A stretch of DNA of 8,695 bases, from assembly GCA_938041275.1 (NCBI GenBank), contig CALISH010000065.1:1-8695 (forward strand). Reading direction: 5' to 3'. Positions 1 through 7,788 of this stretch are shown piece after piece. The notes under the pieces are model-generated. The model was not told the origin of the DNA, did not search any database, and was given only the letters and a program-made list of their open reading frames with translations. This DNA comes from an uncultured Solobacterium sp. Lineage in GTDB: Bacteria > Bacillota_I > Bacilli_A > Erysipelotrichales > Erysipelotrichaceae. Both the position numbers and the translations under genes were made by a program. Each line of letters begins with the position of its first letter. Position 1 is the first letter of the stretch.

Positions 1-329
1 TACCAAAAGATATATGCTATTTTATTCAAGTGGCTTTGCTTTCCCAACCAATGTAAAAGGTTCCGTCATCTTGAGCAAACTTGAAGATACTAATAAAATG
101 CATGTATTTGCTCTGCTACTTTTTGACATTCTAGAGCGAAATGTTACATAAAAACAAATACAGATTATTGCTTGTTTAAAATTGTACTAGCGTAGTATGG
201 ATTGGATTGGTATTTGAATTATAATTTATATTACACACCTAGAGATATGATAGTTTAAGTAATTCTTATAATAAATCACGGATAATTGTTTATTCTGTGA
301 TAATTTTCTTCTGCCCAGCTTCTCTATCT
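1..329. other. Left-edge region without a confident gene
   Basis: No convincing gene is seen here. The plus strand is open from position 2 to a TAA at 149-151 (49 codons, no start needed), which could be the tail of a gene beginning outside the window, but the translation resembles no family I recognise and no clear ribosome binding site or terminator goes with it. On the minus strand, 103 to 26 encodes a 25-residue ATG-to-TGA peptide containing FAQDDGTFYIGWESKAT, which looks protein-like but is blocked upstream by an in-frame stop. Both may be remnants or chance. The rest is AT-rich and holds only the weak hairpin listed separately at 275-301. Confidence 0.5.
275..301 (-). terminator. Weak candidate terminator of the Nudix-GNAT unit
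   Basis: Read on the minus strand, ATCAC near 301 pairs with GTGAT near 275. The inner stem GAATAA/TTATCC has one mismatch, there is one bulged base, and the loop is about 4 nt. It lies about 29 nt beyond the acetyltransferase stop and is followed by the T-rich but interrupted TTTATTAT. The position suits the end of the minus-strand operon. The stem is AT-rich and imperfect, so the call is tentative. Confidence 0.35.
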
Positions 330-773
330 TTATGTATCATACCTTTCCATATCAACAAGTGAGAGGTTTCGATATATAATGTCATCTCTTGTCGTAAATC
401 CTAACTTCTCCCAAAAGACATTTGCTACAACATTGCTTGCAAATGCAACAAGAGCTACTTTGCTAATTTTCATATTCCGTAAAACATCACATGTATATTG
501 AACCATATCTTTTGCAATATTCTTTCTACGATAGTCGGGATGAACTGCTGTGTGATAGATATATGCTCGTCTACCATCCGTCCCAATGAGTATTGCTCCT
601 ACAATCATATTATCTTTTATCACCTTAAAGCATGTATCTGGATTTCGTTTTAAAAATCTTGCGATTCCTTCTCGACTATCATCCACACTGTTTAGTCCCA
701 TACCAGAGCAACTCATCCAAAGTTCATATAATTTATCATAATCATCAAGTTTTATTGATTCAATATCTGTCAT
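330..773 (-). CDS. GNAT-family N-acetyltransferase
   Basis: The predicted protein has 147 residues and is a single-domain Gcn5-related acetyltransferase of the small YpeA-like kind, expected to move an acetyl group from acetyl-CoA to an amine in the cytosol. The substrate cannot be read from the sequence. The central strand and turn YIYHTAVHPDYRRKNIA (71-87) is the acetyl-CoA motif A region, and FWEKLGF (120-126) is the usual C-terminal signature. The normal Q/R-x-x-G-x-G/A loop reads R82-R-K-N-I-A87, with Asn replacing the usual Gly. I chose the ATG at 773 over a GTG at 785. A Shine-Dalgarno-like GAGGGGTGA lies about 8 nt upstream of the ATG, whereas the GTG itself falls inside that site. 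The start lies 1 nt after the Nudix stop, so translation is probably coupled. Confidence 0.85.
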   Translation of the reverse strand: MTDIESIKLDDYDKLYELWMSCSGMGLNSVDDSREGIARFLKRNPDTCFKVIKDNMIVGAILIGTDGRRAYIYHTAVHPDYRRKNIAKDMVQYTCDVLRNMKISKVALVAFASNVVANVFWEKLGFTTRDDIIYRNLSLVDMERYDT

Positions 774-774
774 T

Positions 775-1311
775 TTATATTTCACCCCTCTTCTTCATCT
801 GACATAAATACATCGCCATTGAAACTGTCTTCGCATCAGGAATTTTCCCTTCCATAATGAGTTCTATCAGTTCCTTTAAACTATATTTATAGATTTGAAT
901 CTTTTCATCTGCATCTAAGTGTTGACCTATATACTGATCTACCTTTGCATAATACAAGTCGATAACTTCTGTATCATAAGCAGGTGTTGGATAGATTTTA
1001 CCCATGTATATCCAATCTTTTCCTGTATAGCCTGTTTCTTCTTGAATCTCTCTTTTCGCTGTTGTAAGGGCATCTTCGCCTTCTTCTTTTTTACCAGCCG
1101 GAAATTCCAACGTTTCTTCTTGTTGGGCATATCTCCACTGTTTAACAAAGAAGAATTTACCATCTGTATCCTCAAGAGCGATTCCAACACCACCAATGTG
1201 CTGTACAACTTCTCTTTCAACCGTTAGGTTATCTTCTATTTCAACAGTATCTTTATATACATGTAAGATATTTCCTTCAAATATTTCTTCTCTTGTGAGT
1301 AGTCTATTCAT
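775..1311 (-). CDS. Nudix hydrolase, probable ADP-ribose pyrophosphatase
   Basis: The protein has 178 residues, about the length of bacterial ADP-ribose pyrophosphatases, which split ADP-ribose into AMP and ribose 5-phosphate. A full Nudix box occupies residues 73-95: G73, E79, then R87-E-I-Q-E-E-T-G-Y95, with catalytic metal ligands E91 and E92. The upstream ETLEFPAG (66-73) and the N-terminal half (FEGNILHVYKDTVEIEDN) are typical of the NudF branch. Prolines at 108 and 110 sit near the position that marks ADP-ribose specificity in this family. The ATG at 1311 is preferred because GGAGAAGG lies 9 nt upstream. A longer in-frame reading to 1407 has no ribosome binding site and an unlikely N-terminus. 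It is the first gene of a two-gene minus-strand unit with the acetyltransferase. The family assignment is firm; the exact substrate is inferred. Confidence 0.88.
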   Translation of the reverse strand: MNRLLTREEIFEGNILHVYKDTVEIEDNLTVEREVVQHIGGVGIALEDTDGKFFFVKQWRYAQQEETLEFPAGKKEEGEDALTTAKREIQEETGYTGKDWIYMGKIYPTPAYDTEVIDLYYAKVDQYIGQHLDADEKIQIYKYSLKELIELIMEGKIPDAKTVSMAMYLCQMKKRGEI

Positions 1312-1378
1312 ATTGTTATACCTTCTCCATGCGGATATCATACAACAGATATATTTGAAATATCGTGAAGAATTGATG

Positions 1379-1418
1379 AAATACAAATAATCATTCATTG
1401 TTATCAATATTTGTATTT
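1379..1418. repeat. 11-bp perfect inverted repeat upstream of the Nudix gene
   Basis: AAATACAAATA at 1379-1389 is matched by its exact reverse complement TATTTGTATTT at 1408-1418, with an 18-nt spacer. It lies 68-107 nt upstream of the Nudix start. The size and symmetry would suit a dimeric regulator's half-sites, or a weak RNA hairpin in the Nudix leader. No regulator is encoded nearby. The high AT content raises the chance of coincidence. Confidence 0.4.
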
Positions 1419-1499
1419 TATATTAAATTACATGCATGCATATGTTAGTTTATTCATTTATCATGCATTATATAATCTCAGAATGAAAATTATTTTCTT

Positions 1500-1554
1500 T
1501 TAGAAATGATATTTTATTACATCATTTTCAGTATATTGTTTCTATCATTTCTAA
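1500..1554. repeat. 12-bp perfect inverted repeat upstream of phnD
   Basis: TTAGAAATGATA (1500-1511) and TATCATTTCTAA (1543-1554) are exact reverse complements separated by 31 nt. The right arm overlaps a second inverted repeat, TTTCTATC (1539-1546) with GATAGAAA (1558-1565), spacer 11 nt. The two pairings cannot form together. If transcription starts upstream, for example from TATAAT at 1471-1476, they would be alternative leader hairpins. If it starts near 1627, they would be DNA sites about 60-130 bp upstream of the start. No T-tract follows either hairpin, so neither is an intrinsic terminator. Confidence 0.45.
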
Positions 1555-1591
1555 CAGGATAGAAAAATGTAAATATTTCATCTGATTCTTG

Positions 1592-1620
1592 GGTTCATGT
1601 TTTCTATTTTGTTCTATAAT
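1592..1620 (+). promoter_or_regulatory. Candidate promoter of the phn operon
   Basis: A perfect -10 hexamer TATAAT is at 1615-1620. The best placed -35 region (GGTTCA at 1592-1597, spacer 17) matches the consensus poorly, which would fit a promoter needing an activator. The predicted start near 1627 leaves a leader of about 20 nt that still contains the ribosome binding site GGGAGG (1636-1641). A second TATAAT at 1471-1476 is an alternative giving a leader of about 165 nt. Confidence 0.42.
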
Positions 1621-1647
1621 TAATATGTTCTATATGGGAGGAAAACT

Positions 1648-2724
1648 ATGAACATCAAGAAAGCATTGGCTTCAGTTTTGACACTTGCTTTATTAGCAGG
1701 TTGTACAGGCGGTAACTCAACAGCTTCAAACACTACAGCATCAACAAATGATAATGGTCGTAAGCAACCTGCAGAAACAGGCTCTAAGGATATCGACACA
1801 TTAAAGTTCCAATTTGTTCCATCAAGACCTGTTGATGAAATTAAGGCAACAACAGAAGGCCTCGATAAATTAGTTATCGAAGCAATGAAGAAGAGAGGAT
1901 ACAACATTAAGAATCTTGAAATTTCTGTCAGTGATTCTTATGAAGCTGCTGGTGAAGCTTTATCCGCTGGTTCAGTAGACGTTGCTTGGTTACCAGGTGG
2001 TACTTATGCATTATATTCAAATGAATCAGATGTTATCTTAACAGCTACACGTGCTGGTTTATCAAATGACTCTGAAAAACCTGCTGAATGGAATGGTGAT
2101 GCACACAAGACAGTTAATAAGGATACTCCAGTTACATATTACAAAGGCTTAATCTATGCAGGACCATCCGAATATGGACAACAGCTTGCAAAGAAAGTAA
2201 ATTCTGGTGAAGCTTTAACTTGGGAAGACTTAAACAAGGCTAAGTGGGCTGTAAGAGATGTTACAAGTTCTGCCGGTTATATCTATCCTACAATGTGGTT
2301 AATGGACAACTACGATGGTAAGACCATTAGTGATTTAGCTAACGTTACAACATTAGACTACGCCGCTGAATTCATGCAGGCTGCTGCTGGACAGATTGAC
2401 GTTATCGTATGTTACGCTGATGGTCGTCAAGACTATGCAAAACAATGGCAAGAAGAATGGGGTCGCAAGGATTCTATTTGGAATGAATTAAATGTTATTG
2501 GTGTTACACAGAATATCTATAACGATACAGTATCTGTAACAATGGCTAAGGAAGACATTTATAATAAGGAATTCATCGAAGCTATGCAGGATTCCCTCAT
2601 CGAAATCGCAAATACAGATGCAGGCAAGAAGATCTTCGGTATCTACAAGCATACAGGCTATGCTAAGGCTGAAGATTCAGATTACGATGGAGCTCGTCAG
2701 GCTTTATCTGTAATTGAGAAATAA
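1648..2724 (+). CDS. phnD: Phosphonate/phosphate-type ABC transporter substrate-binding lipoprotein
   Basis: The 358-residue protein is the extracellular receptor of a PhnD-type importer. It has a lipoprotein signal peptide: MNIKK, a hydrophobic stretch, then LLAGC with the lipid-carrying cysteine at residue 19. A Ser/Thr/Asn-rich tether follows to about residue 48. The mature domain starts with LKFQFVPSRPVDEI (52-65) and contains DVAWLPGGTYALY (111-123) and TSSAGYIYP (206-214). The last corresponds to the serine-rich loop that holds the phosphonate or phosphate oxyanion in this family. DVIVCYADG (251-259) supplies a further conserved acidic segment. GGGAGG sits 6 nt before the ATG. It is the first gene of the importer operon, separated from phnC by a strong hairpin. 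The ligand could be a phosphonate, phosphite, phosphate or a phosphate ester. Mycoplasma P37 shows that relatives can bind other compounds. Confidence 0.9.
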   Translation: MNIKKALASVLTLALLAGCTGGNSTASNTTASTNDNGRKQPAETGSKDIDTLKFQFVPSRPVDEIKATTEGLDKLVIEAMKKRGYNIKNLEISVSDSYEAAGEALSAGSVDVAWLPGGTYALYSNESDVILTATRAGLSNDSEKPAEWNGDAHKTVNKDTPVTYYKGLIYAGPSEYGQQLAKKVNSGEALTWEDLNKAKWAVRDVTSSAGYIYPTMWLMDNYDGKTISDLANVTTLDYAAEFMQAAAGQIDVIVCYADGRQDYAKQWQEEWGRKDSIWNELNVIGVTQNIYNDTVSVTMAKEDIYNKEFIEAMQDSLIEIANTDAGKKIFGIYKHTGYAKAEDSDYDGARQALSVIEK

Positions 2725-2740
2725 GATACATAAATTTATG

Positions 2741-2775
2741 TGGGCGATATTCAAAATATCGCCCATTTTATTTGA
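2741..2775 (+). terminator. Strong hairpin between phnD and phnC (partial terminator)
   Basis: An 11-bp perfect stem, TGGGCGATATT (2741-2751) with AATATCGCCCA (2755-2765), closes a 3-nt loop and is followed by TTTTATTTG. It looks like an efficient intrinsic terminator, placed 16 nt after the phnD stop and 67 nt before phnC. I could not find a convincing promoter between it and phnC, so some read-through is needed to express the ATPase and permeases. The likely effect is more binding protein than membrane complex; protection of the phnD mRNA 3' end is the other possibility. Confidence 0.8.
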
Positions 2776-2832
2776 TTTTTAATGTATGATTATTGCGTAA
2801 ATAATGAATACATATAGTGATGGAGAATAGAC

Positions 2833-3615
2833 ATGATTGAATTTAAAAATGTTTCTAAGACCTACCCAAATGGCACTAAAGGTCTACAGAATGTAAATCT
2901 AAAGATTGAACAGGGAGAGTTTGTTGCGATTATCGGTTTATCTGGTGCAGGTAAATCTACACTGATTCGCACAATCAACCGTATGATTGACATTACTGAA
3001 GGTGAACTTATTGTTGATGACACCAACGTAAGTGAACTCAAAGGAAAATCATTACGTCGCTTTAGAAGAAAGATTGGTATGATCTTCCAATCCTTTAACT
3101 TGGTAAGTCGTTCAACCGTTATTCGTAACGTTCTAACAAGCAACGTTCCAGATATGCCTTGGTATAAGGTTCTACTTGGAATCCATTCCAAGGAACAAAA
3201 AACACATGCATTAGAAGCTTTGGATAAAGTTGGTATTTTAGATAAAGCCTATAACCGTTGTGATGAATTATCTGGTGGACAACAACAGCGTGTCGCATTA
3301 GCACGTACACTAAATCAGAATCCTTCTATTATTCTTGCGGATGAACCAGTCGCTTCATTAGATCCTATCATGGCTGATGTTGTGATGAGTGACTTTGCAA
3401 GAATCAATAAAGAAATGAATATCTCTATCCTGTTAAATATTCACCATGTCGATTTAGCTTTAAAATACGCTACTCGTGTCATTGGTGTTCGCTCTGGTCA
3501 TATTGTTTATGATGGTCCAACTGATAAAATCACAAAAGAAATTCTCGATGAAGTTTATAACGGTAAGGTAATTCCTACTTCAAAGGATGATGCGAAGGAA
3601 GTTGAAGGCAAGTAA
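2833..3615 (+). CDS. phnC: Phosphonate/phosphate-type ABC transporter ATP-binding protein
   Basis: The 260-residue protein is the cytoplasmic ATPase that powers the importer. All motifs of a working nucleotide-binding domain are present in order: Walker A GLSGAGKST (35-43), Q-loop Q86 in FQSFNL, signature LSGGQQQR (146-153), Walker B IILADEP (166-172), D-loop SLD (175-177), and the H-loop region NIHHVDLA (202-209). The C-terminal IVYDGP matches the usual PhnC ending of the domain. Length is normal for PhnC. GGAG (2822-2825) lies 7 nt before the ATG. It is followed 2 nt after its stop by the first permease gene, so the two are translated from one mRNA. Confidence 0.93.
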   Translation: MIEFKNVSKTYPNGTKGLQNVNLKIEQGEFVAIIGLSGAGKSTLIRTINRMIDITEGELIVDDTNVSELKGKSLRRFRRKIGMIFQSFNLVSRSTVIRNVLTSNVPDMPWYKVLLGIHSKEQKTHALEALDKVGILDKAYNRCDELSGGQQQRVALARTLNQNPSIILADEPVASLDPIMADVVMSDFARINKEMNISILLNIHHVDLALKYATRVIGVRSGHIVYDGPTDKITKEILDEVYNGKVIPTSKDDAKEVEGK

Positions 3616-3617
3616 AC

Positions 3618-4463
3618 ATGGCGAAACAAAAAATGTTAAAAACGCCACTGTTTGACAGAGTCTTTAAACCCGAACTCATTACACTGCCAAACGGGCATAC
3701 CGTTGAAAGACCTCGCAGTAGAACCCCTCTGATTCTTCTGTTATTTACGATTGTTGTGATTATCTCTATACGTGCAACAGGTTTTAACTTATCAACCATC
3801 ATTACACGTATAAAAGAGTTGACTGTGATTCTATCGAAGATTTTCCACCCAAATTTCAATTACTTTTCTAAAGTAATCTCACCACTCATTGAAACCATTC
3901 AGATGTCAATTGTTGGTACAATCATTGGTTCTTTGATTGGTTTGCCACTTGCAATTCTTGCATCGAGTAATATCAATAAGAACAAACCAACACTTCTTGT
4001 ATGTCGTTTCATCTTATCTGTATTACGTTCGATTCCTACTTTGATTTATGCATATATCTTTGCGTTGATCTTTAGTTTAGGATCCCTTGCAGGTACAGTC
4101 GCAATCGCTGTATTTACGATTGGTATCGTTGCGAAGATGTTATATGAAAGTATTGAAACCATTGATATGGGACCATACGAGGCCATGCAATCATTTGGCG
4201 CATCTACATTACAGTCCTTCTGGGCTGCGTGTATGCCACAGATTCTACCTACCTATTTAGCGGATTGTTTATACTGCTTTGAAATCAATGTACGTGCATC
4301 TTCCATTCTTGGTTATGTAGGTGCTGGTGGTCTTGGTATCTTAATTCGTGAACGTACTGGATTACGTGCTTACTCTGACCTTGGTATGATTCTCATTACA
4401 TTATTCATTGTCGTTTGGCTCATTGATATGATCAATGATTACCTGCGTTCAAAGCTATCTTAA
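3618..4463 (+). CDS. phnE1: Phosphonate/phosphate-type ABC transporter permease 1
   Basis: The 281-residue integral membrane protein is one half of the transport channel. After a cytoplasmic N-terminus (about 1-36) there are hydrophobic segments near 37-51, 93-116, 126-155, 158-174 and 255-272, with weaker hydrophobic stretches between. The coupling loop that docks on the ATPase is seen as YEAMQSFGASTLQSF (187-201) followed by MPQILP (206-211), the EAA motif with its conserved Gly. ILGYVGAGGLG (230-240) is characteristic of PhnE. The start is 2 nt after the phnC stop, with AAGG (3605-3608) inside the end of phnC as a modest ribosome binding site, so coupling to phnC translation is likely. It is clearly different from the second permease, so the channel is probably a heterodimer. 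Confidence 0.9.
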   Translation: MAKQKMLKTPLFDRVFKPELITLPNGHTVERPRSRTPLILLLFTIVVIISIRATGFNLSTIITRIKELTVILSKIFHPNFNYFSKVISPLIETIQMSIVGTIIGSLIGLPLAILASSNINKNKPTLLVCRFILSVLRSIPTLIYAYIFALIFSLGSLAGTVAIAVFTIGIVAKMLYESIETIDMGPYEAMQSFGASTLQSFWAACMPQILPTYLADCLYCFEINVRASSILGYVGAGGLGILIRERTGLRAYSDLGMILITLFIVVWLIDMINDYLRSKLS

Positions 4464-4475
4464 ACAGGAGGTCAT

Positions 4476-5291
4476 ATGTCAGAAAATATTATTGCCAAAC
4501 TAAATGAAGAACCTAAAACCATTTGGATTAGACTTATAACAGTTGCGATTGTTGTAAGTTTAATGACTTGGGGTTCTCAATCTCTACACTTTACTGGATT
4601 TACAGATTCTGGATTAAATGTCGCAAAGGGTCTTGTGAATGGTCTATTACATCCAAATGTCGCTTTGATCTTTGATATGAGTGATAGCGGTATCCCATTC
4701 TTACTCTTACAAACGATTGCGATTGCGGTACTTGGTACGATCATCGGTGCAATTCTTGCGATTCCTGTTAGTTTCCTAGCATCCACAAATATTGTGCCTA
4801 AACCAATTGCGATGTTATTCCGTGCACTCATCCTGTTGATTCGTACAATTCCTGCACTCATTTGGGCTCTTGTATGGATTCGTGTTACTGGACCTGGACC
4901 ATTCTGTGGTGTTGTAACACAGTCGGTATGTTCTATTGGTATGATTTCCAAAATGTATATCACAGCCATTGAAGATTTAAATACAGGTATTCTTGAATCA
5001 CTTGATGCGGCTGGTTGTACAACATTCCAAAAGATTCGTTGTGGTATCTTACCACAGTTAAGTGCTTCCTTTATCTCCACTGCAATTTATCGTTTCGATA
5101 TTAACTTAAAGGATGCGACAATCCTTGGTATCGTTGGTGCAGGTGGTATTGGTTCTCCACTCAATAACGCAATCTCATCTGGTAAATGGTCTAACGTCGG
5201 TGCGTTCCTATTAACACTCATCTTGTTAGTTATCTTGATTGAGTATTGTTCTACAAAGGTTCGTGCTCGTTTAGCACATGGAAGAAAATAA
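4476..5291 (+). CDS. phnE2: Phosphonate/phosphate-type ABC transporter permease 2
   Basis: The 271-residue protein is the second channel subunit and a distant paralogue of permease 1. Hydrophobic segments lie near 17-31, 73-102, 110-136, 142-160 and 240-257. The coupling loop is ESLDAAGCTTFQKI (174-187) followed by ILPQL (191-195). The PhnE signature appears as DINLKDATILGIVGAGGIG (208-226), matching the EINVRASSILGYVGAGGLG of permease 1. The gene starts 12 nt after phnE1 and has the strongest ribosome binding site of the operon, AGGAGGT (4466-4472), though only about 4 nt separate GGAGG from the ATG. It is the last gene of the operon and ends 5 nt before a palindromic terminator. No phosphonate-degrading gene follows it. 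Confidence 0.9.
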   Translation: MSENIIAKLNEEPKTIWIRLITVAIVVSLMTWGSQSLHFTGFTDSGLNVAKGLVNGLLHPNVALIFDMSDSGIPFLLLQTIAIAVLGTIIGAILAIPVSFLASTNIVPKPIAMLFRALILLIRTIPALIWALVWIRVTGPGPFCGVVTQSVCSIGMISKMYITAIEDLNTGILESLDAAGCTTFQKIRCGILPQLSASFISTAIYRFDINLKDATILGIVGAGGIGSPLNNAISSGKWSNVGAFLLTLILLVILIEYCSTKVRARLAHGRK

Positions 5292-5296
5292 ATTAT

Positions 5297-5320
5297 AAAG
5301 CACCTGCATGCAGGTGCTTT
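5297..5320. terminator. Bidirectional terminator between phnE2 and the phosphatase gene
   Basis: Positions 5297-5320 form a perfect 24-nt palindrome: AAAGCACCTG (5297-5306), CATG, CAGGTGCTTT (5311-5320). As RNA it makes a 10-bp stem with a 4-nt loop, ending in TTT and then CTTTATT on the plus strand. On the minus strand it lies 2 nt after the phosphatase stop and runs into TTTATAATTTATT. One hairpin therefore serves both convergent transcripts. Confidence 0.85.
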
Positions 5321-5322
5321 CT

Positions 5323-6093
5323 TTATTCTGTATATAAACTTCTTAATCGTTGTAATTCATTTCGATTGATATGAAATTCTTTCTCGAAATATGTTTCAAC
5401 ACTTCCATATTCATTAAAGATTGCATCTAACACAATCTTTCCAATCTCTTCTGTTACACCAAATGTCATACGGTCTAACTCTTCACGTTCAGGATGTGCG
5501 AGAATGATATCTTTATCTTCTTCTAACTTCTTTTGAATTGCATCACGTTGATATACATTCGTCAAAAGATAATCTTCTAATATAATTTCTCGATCAACAC
5601 CTAGCGCAAGTAAGATTAACATGCATGCTACACCTGTACGGTCTTTACCACTAGCACAATGAATTAAGATAGGCACATCACCTTTTTGAATATGTTCAAA
5701 CAGAATACGGAATGCTTGGTTATTAAATGGCATTCTTGCATAATAGTTCTTGAGTAATGCAAGTTGTTCCCTACCACCTTCACCAATACGATTCATTCCT
5801 TCAGTTGAGAAGTTAATTTCTTCGCCACCTTCAGAAACGGCTCCACTATGTTTAATCATCAAGATATTTGGAAGTTCTGGATCTGGCCTTTGTGAGATTT
5901 CTTCATTAGAACGAAGGTCCATAATGGCACATAACCCTAATTGCTTGAGTGCTTCAAGTTCTGATTCATTCATGCGGAAAGGTGCACCACTACGATAGAA
6001 AATATTATCTTTTACAGTCTTACCCTCAGTTGTCATATAACCACCGAGCTGCCTAAAATTTAATTTATCTCGAAACCTAGTATCTTTTATCAT
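5323..6093 (-). CDS. Tyrosine-protein phosphatase, LipA/MptpB-like (Y_phosphatase3)
   Basis: The 256-residue protein belongs to the bacterial cysteine phosphatases related to Listeria LipA and mycobacterial MptpB, which act on phosphotyrosine and, in some members, phosphoserine/threonine or phosphoinositides. The active-site loop is HCASGKDRTG (145-154) with nucleophile C146 and phosphate-binding R152; the K150-D151 pair is typical of this branch. The N-terminal NFRQLGGY (12-19) and the DLRSNEE segment (59-65) are the other family landmarks. No signal peptide or membrane segment is seen, so it should be cytoplasmic, unlike secreted members. The ATG at 6093 has GAGG about 10 nt upstream. The gene stands alone, convergent with the importer and divergent from the nucleotidase. 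Its partner substrate (protein, lipid or small phosphate ester) is unknown. Confidence 0.88.
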   Translation of the reverse strand: MIKDTRFRDKLNFRQLGGYMTTEGKTVKDNIFYRSGAPFRMNESELEALKQLGLCAIMDLRSNEEISQRPDPELPNILMIKHSGAVSEGGEEINFSTEGMNRIGEGGREQLALLKNYYARMPFNNQAFRILFEHIQKGDVPILIHCASGKDRTGVACMLILLALGVDREIILEDYLLTNVYQRDAIQKKLEEDKDIILAHPEREELDRMTFGVTEEIGKIVLDAIFNEYGSVETYFEKEFHINRNELQRLRSLYTE

Positions 6094-6113
6094 CGTTATC
6101 TATCCTCAATGTT

Positions 6114-6128
6114 ATGGTATCATACCAT
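6114..6128. promoter_or_regulatory. 15-nt palindrome, candidate operator over a minus-strand promoter
   Basis: ATGGTAT (6114-6120), a central C, and ATACCAT (6122-6128) form a perfect odd palindrome in the 118-nt divergent region. Read on the minus strand it contains TGGTATGAT, an extended -10 element (TATGAT at 6124-6119) with a predicted start near 6112, 18 nt before the phosphatase ATG. A repressor bound here would block that promoter. The operator role is inferred from symmetry and position only. Confidence 0.42.
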
Positions 6129-6149
6129 GATTTATGAATCTAACATATT

Positions 6150-6178
6150 TTGATGCCCAACATGTGATAAAATAATGT
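6150..6178 (+). promoter_or_regulatory. Weak candidate promoter of the nucleotidase gene
   Basis: TTGATG (6150-6155) and TAATGT (6173-6178) are spaced by 17 nt and precede the nucleotidase ATG by 33 nt, leaving room for the ribosome binding site TGAGGT just upstream of the start. The -10 match is poor. TAAAAT, which overlaps it at 6168-6173, fits the -10 consensus better but lacks a -35. Confidence 0.28.
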
Positions 6179-6211
6179 GGCAATAAAACAAACAATAGAA
6201 ATGAGGTTTTC

Positions 6212-7732
6212 ATGACAGATCGAATTCGAATTTTAGCCACTTCTGATGTGCACGGGTACATCTATCCACACAGTTACGCTGACGGTTCCAGTAAAGATAT
6301 CGGTTTAGCTAAAATCAAAAGTTTAGTTAATATTCTTCGTGATGAGAATACACTCGTATTAGATAACGGTGATGTTCTAGAAGGTTCTCCTTTAATGTAC
6401 CATCACTTTGCAAAAACACCAGATGAAGTCAGTCCTATCACACGTGCTATGGCTGATTTAAACTACGACTATATCAATGTTGGTAATCATGACTTTAATT
6501 ATGGTGAAGAAGCTTTAATGATGCATCTACAGAATGCTGGTGCACCATGTATTACTTCTAACTTCTTCTATCACGGTAAACCGTTTGGCCCTAACTATGT
6601 TATCCGTCAGGTTGCCGGTAAGAAGATTGCAATTTTTGGTATTGTTACCCAATATATTCCAAATTGGGAAAAGAAGTCTCATATCAAACATATGCGTTTC
6701 GTTGATGCGTATCTTTCTGCCGAAGCGACCGTGAAACTCATCAAACGTCTAGAGAATCCTGATTATATTATCTGCATGTACCATGGTGGGTTTGAACGTG
6801 ATTTAGTTAACGGAAGATTAACTGAAGATGAAACTGGTGAAAACGAAGGCTATAAAATTCTAAGAAACATTCGTGGTATCGATGTCATGATTTCAGGTCA
6901 CCAACATCGTACAGAAGCTGGTAAGTTATATGATACTTACTATACACAAACCGCAGCTAATGGGGCTGAGCTTGCATGTATTGATATCTATCCTGACAAT
7001 AATACAATTGAACCACGTATCTTAAAGGCAGATATTGATGCTGATCCAGACATGTTAAAGCTCTTTGAGAAAGATGAAGCTACTTGCCAAGCGTGGCTAG
7101 ACCAAACACTTGGCACAACAAATGTTGACTTACGTGTTACAGATGAATTTGATGCACGTCTACACAAGTCACAGATCATCACCTTCCTCAATAAAGTCCA
7201 ACAAGAAAAGACAGGTGCTGATTTAAGTTCTAACGCCCTATTCCTTGGCGCAACTGGTTTTGCAAAAAATATTACAATGCGTGATTTAGTAAGTACATAT
7301 GTCTATCCAAATACAACAGTTGTAAAGAAGATAACAGGTAAGATTCTACGTGAATATCTTGAAAAAACAGCTGAGTTCTGGATGATTCATAATGAACATA
7401 TCATTGTAAATCCATCCTATGATTGGCCAAAACCACAACACTATAACTATGACATGGTTGATGGAATTGAATATACAATCAAAGTTTCTAATTCCATAGG
7501 TCATCGTATTACATCCCTCACATACCAAGGTAATGATGTAACAGATGATATGGAATTTACGATTGCAATGAATAACTACCGTGCAACGGGGGGTGGTAAC
7601 TACAATATGATTAAAGAAGCACCTACAGTTTCTACAGATCTTTCCAGCATGGTTGAACTCCTTGCGAATTATATTCAAGAACACAAAGTCATCGACTTTG
7701 AACCAGTTAACAATATTACTGTAATTAAATAA
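6212..7732 (+). CDS. 5'-nucleotidase / 2',3'-cyclic-nucleotide 2'-phosphodiesterase family protein
   Basis: The 506-residue protein has the two-domain build of the CpdB/YfkN/UshA family, which removes phosphate from nucleotides or opens 2',3'-cyclic nucleotides. The N-terminal metallophosphatase domain carries the metal ligands in order: SDVHG (11-15, D12 and H14), NGDVLEG (52-58, D54), VGNHDFNYG (90-98, N92 and H93), YHGG (190-193, H191) and SGHQHR (228-233, H230 and H232). The C-terminal 5'-nucleotidase domain runs from about 310 and includes the substrate-stacking segment IAMNNYRATGGGNY (451-464). No signal peptide, lipobox or wall anchor is present, unlike the exported forms, so it should work in the cytoplasm. 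GAGG lies about 5 nt before the ATG. It is a single-gene unit divergent from the phosphatase. The family is certain; the preferred substrate is not. Confidence 0.9.
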   Translation: MTDRIRILATSDVHGYIYPHSYADGSSKDIGLAKIKSLVNILRDENTLVLDNGDVLEGSPLMYHHFAKTPDEVSPITRAMADLNYDYINVGNHDFNYGEEALMMHLQNAGAPCITSNFFYHGKPFGPNYVIRQVAGKKIAIFGIVTQYIPNWEKKSHIKHMRFVDAYLSAEATVKLIKRLENPDYIICMYHGGFERDLVNGRLTEDETGENEGYKILRNIRGIDVMISGHQHRTEAGKLYDTYYTQTAANGAELACIDIYPDNNTIEPRILKADIDADPDMLKLFEKDEATCQAWLDQTLGTTNVDLRVTDEFDARLHKSQIITFLNKVQQEKTGADLSSNALFLGATGFAKNITMRDLVSTYVYPNTTVVKKITGKILREYLEKTAEFWMIHNEHIIVNPSYDWPKPQHYNYDMVDGIEYTIKVSNSIGHRITSLTYQGNDVTDDMEFTIAMNNYRATGGGNYNMIKEAPTVSTDLSSMVELLANYIQEHKVIDFEPVNNITVIK

Positions 7733-7777
7733 AGAAGTGACAATCTTTGTCGTTAGGAATAAGGATTGTCACTTTTT
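7732..7777. terminator. Terminator after the nucleotidase gene, probably bidirectional
   Basis: AAGTGACAATC (7735-7745) pairs perfectly with GATTGTCACTT (7764-7774). The stem can extend by about four pairs inward, including G-U pairs, to leave a loop of about 10 nt. On the plus strand it ends in a T5 run (7773-7777), starting directly at the nucleotidase stop. On the minus strand it lies about 12 nt beyond the hydrolase stop and is followed by TTCTTTATTT, so it may end both convergent transcripts. Confidence 0.82.
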
Positions 7778-7788
7778 CTAATACCAAT

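Larger units (their letters stand above)
1312..1647. other. Divergent intergenic region, Nudix unit and phn operon
   Basis: These 336 nt separate two divergent units and hold no convincing gene. They are strongly AT-rich and unusually full of symmetry: an 11-bp inverted repeat near the Nudix side, a 12-bp inverted repeat, an overlapping 8-bp one, ATGCATGCAT at 1432-1441, and the palindromic ATTATATAAT at 1467-1476. The last of these offers a TATAAT on the plus strand (1471-1476) and, by symmetry, one on the minus strand. No good -35 partner was found for either. I see no known riboswitch or T-box features. Confidence 0.6.
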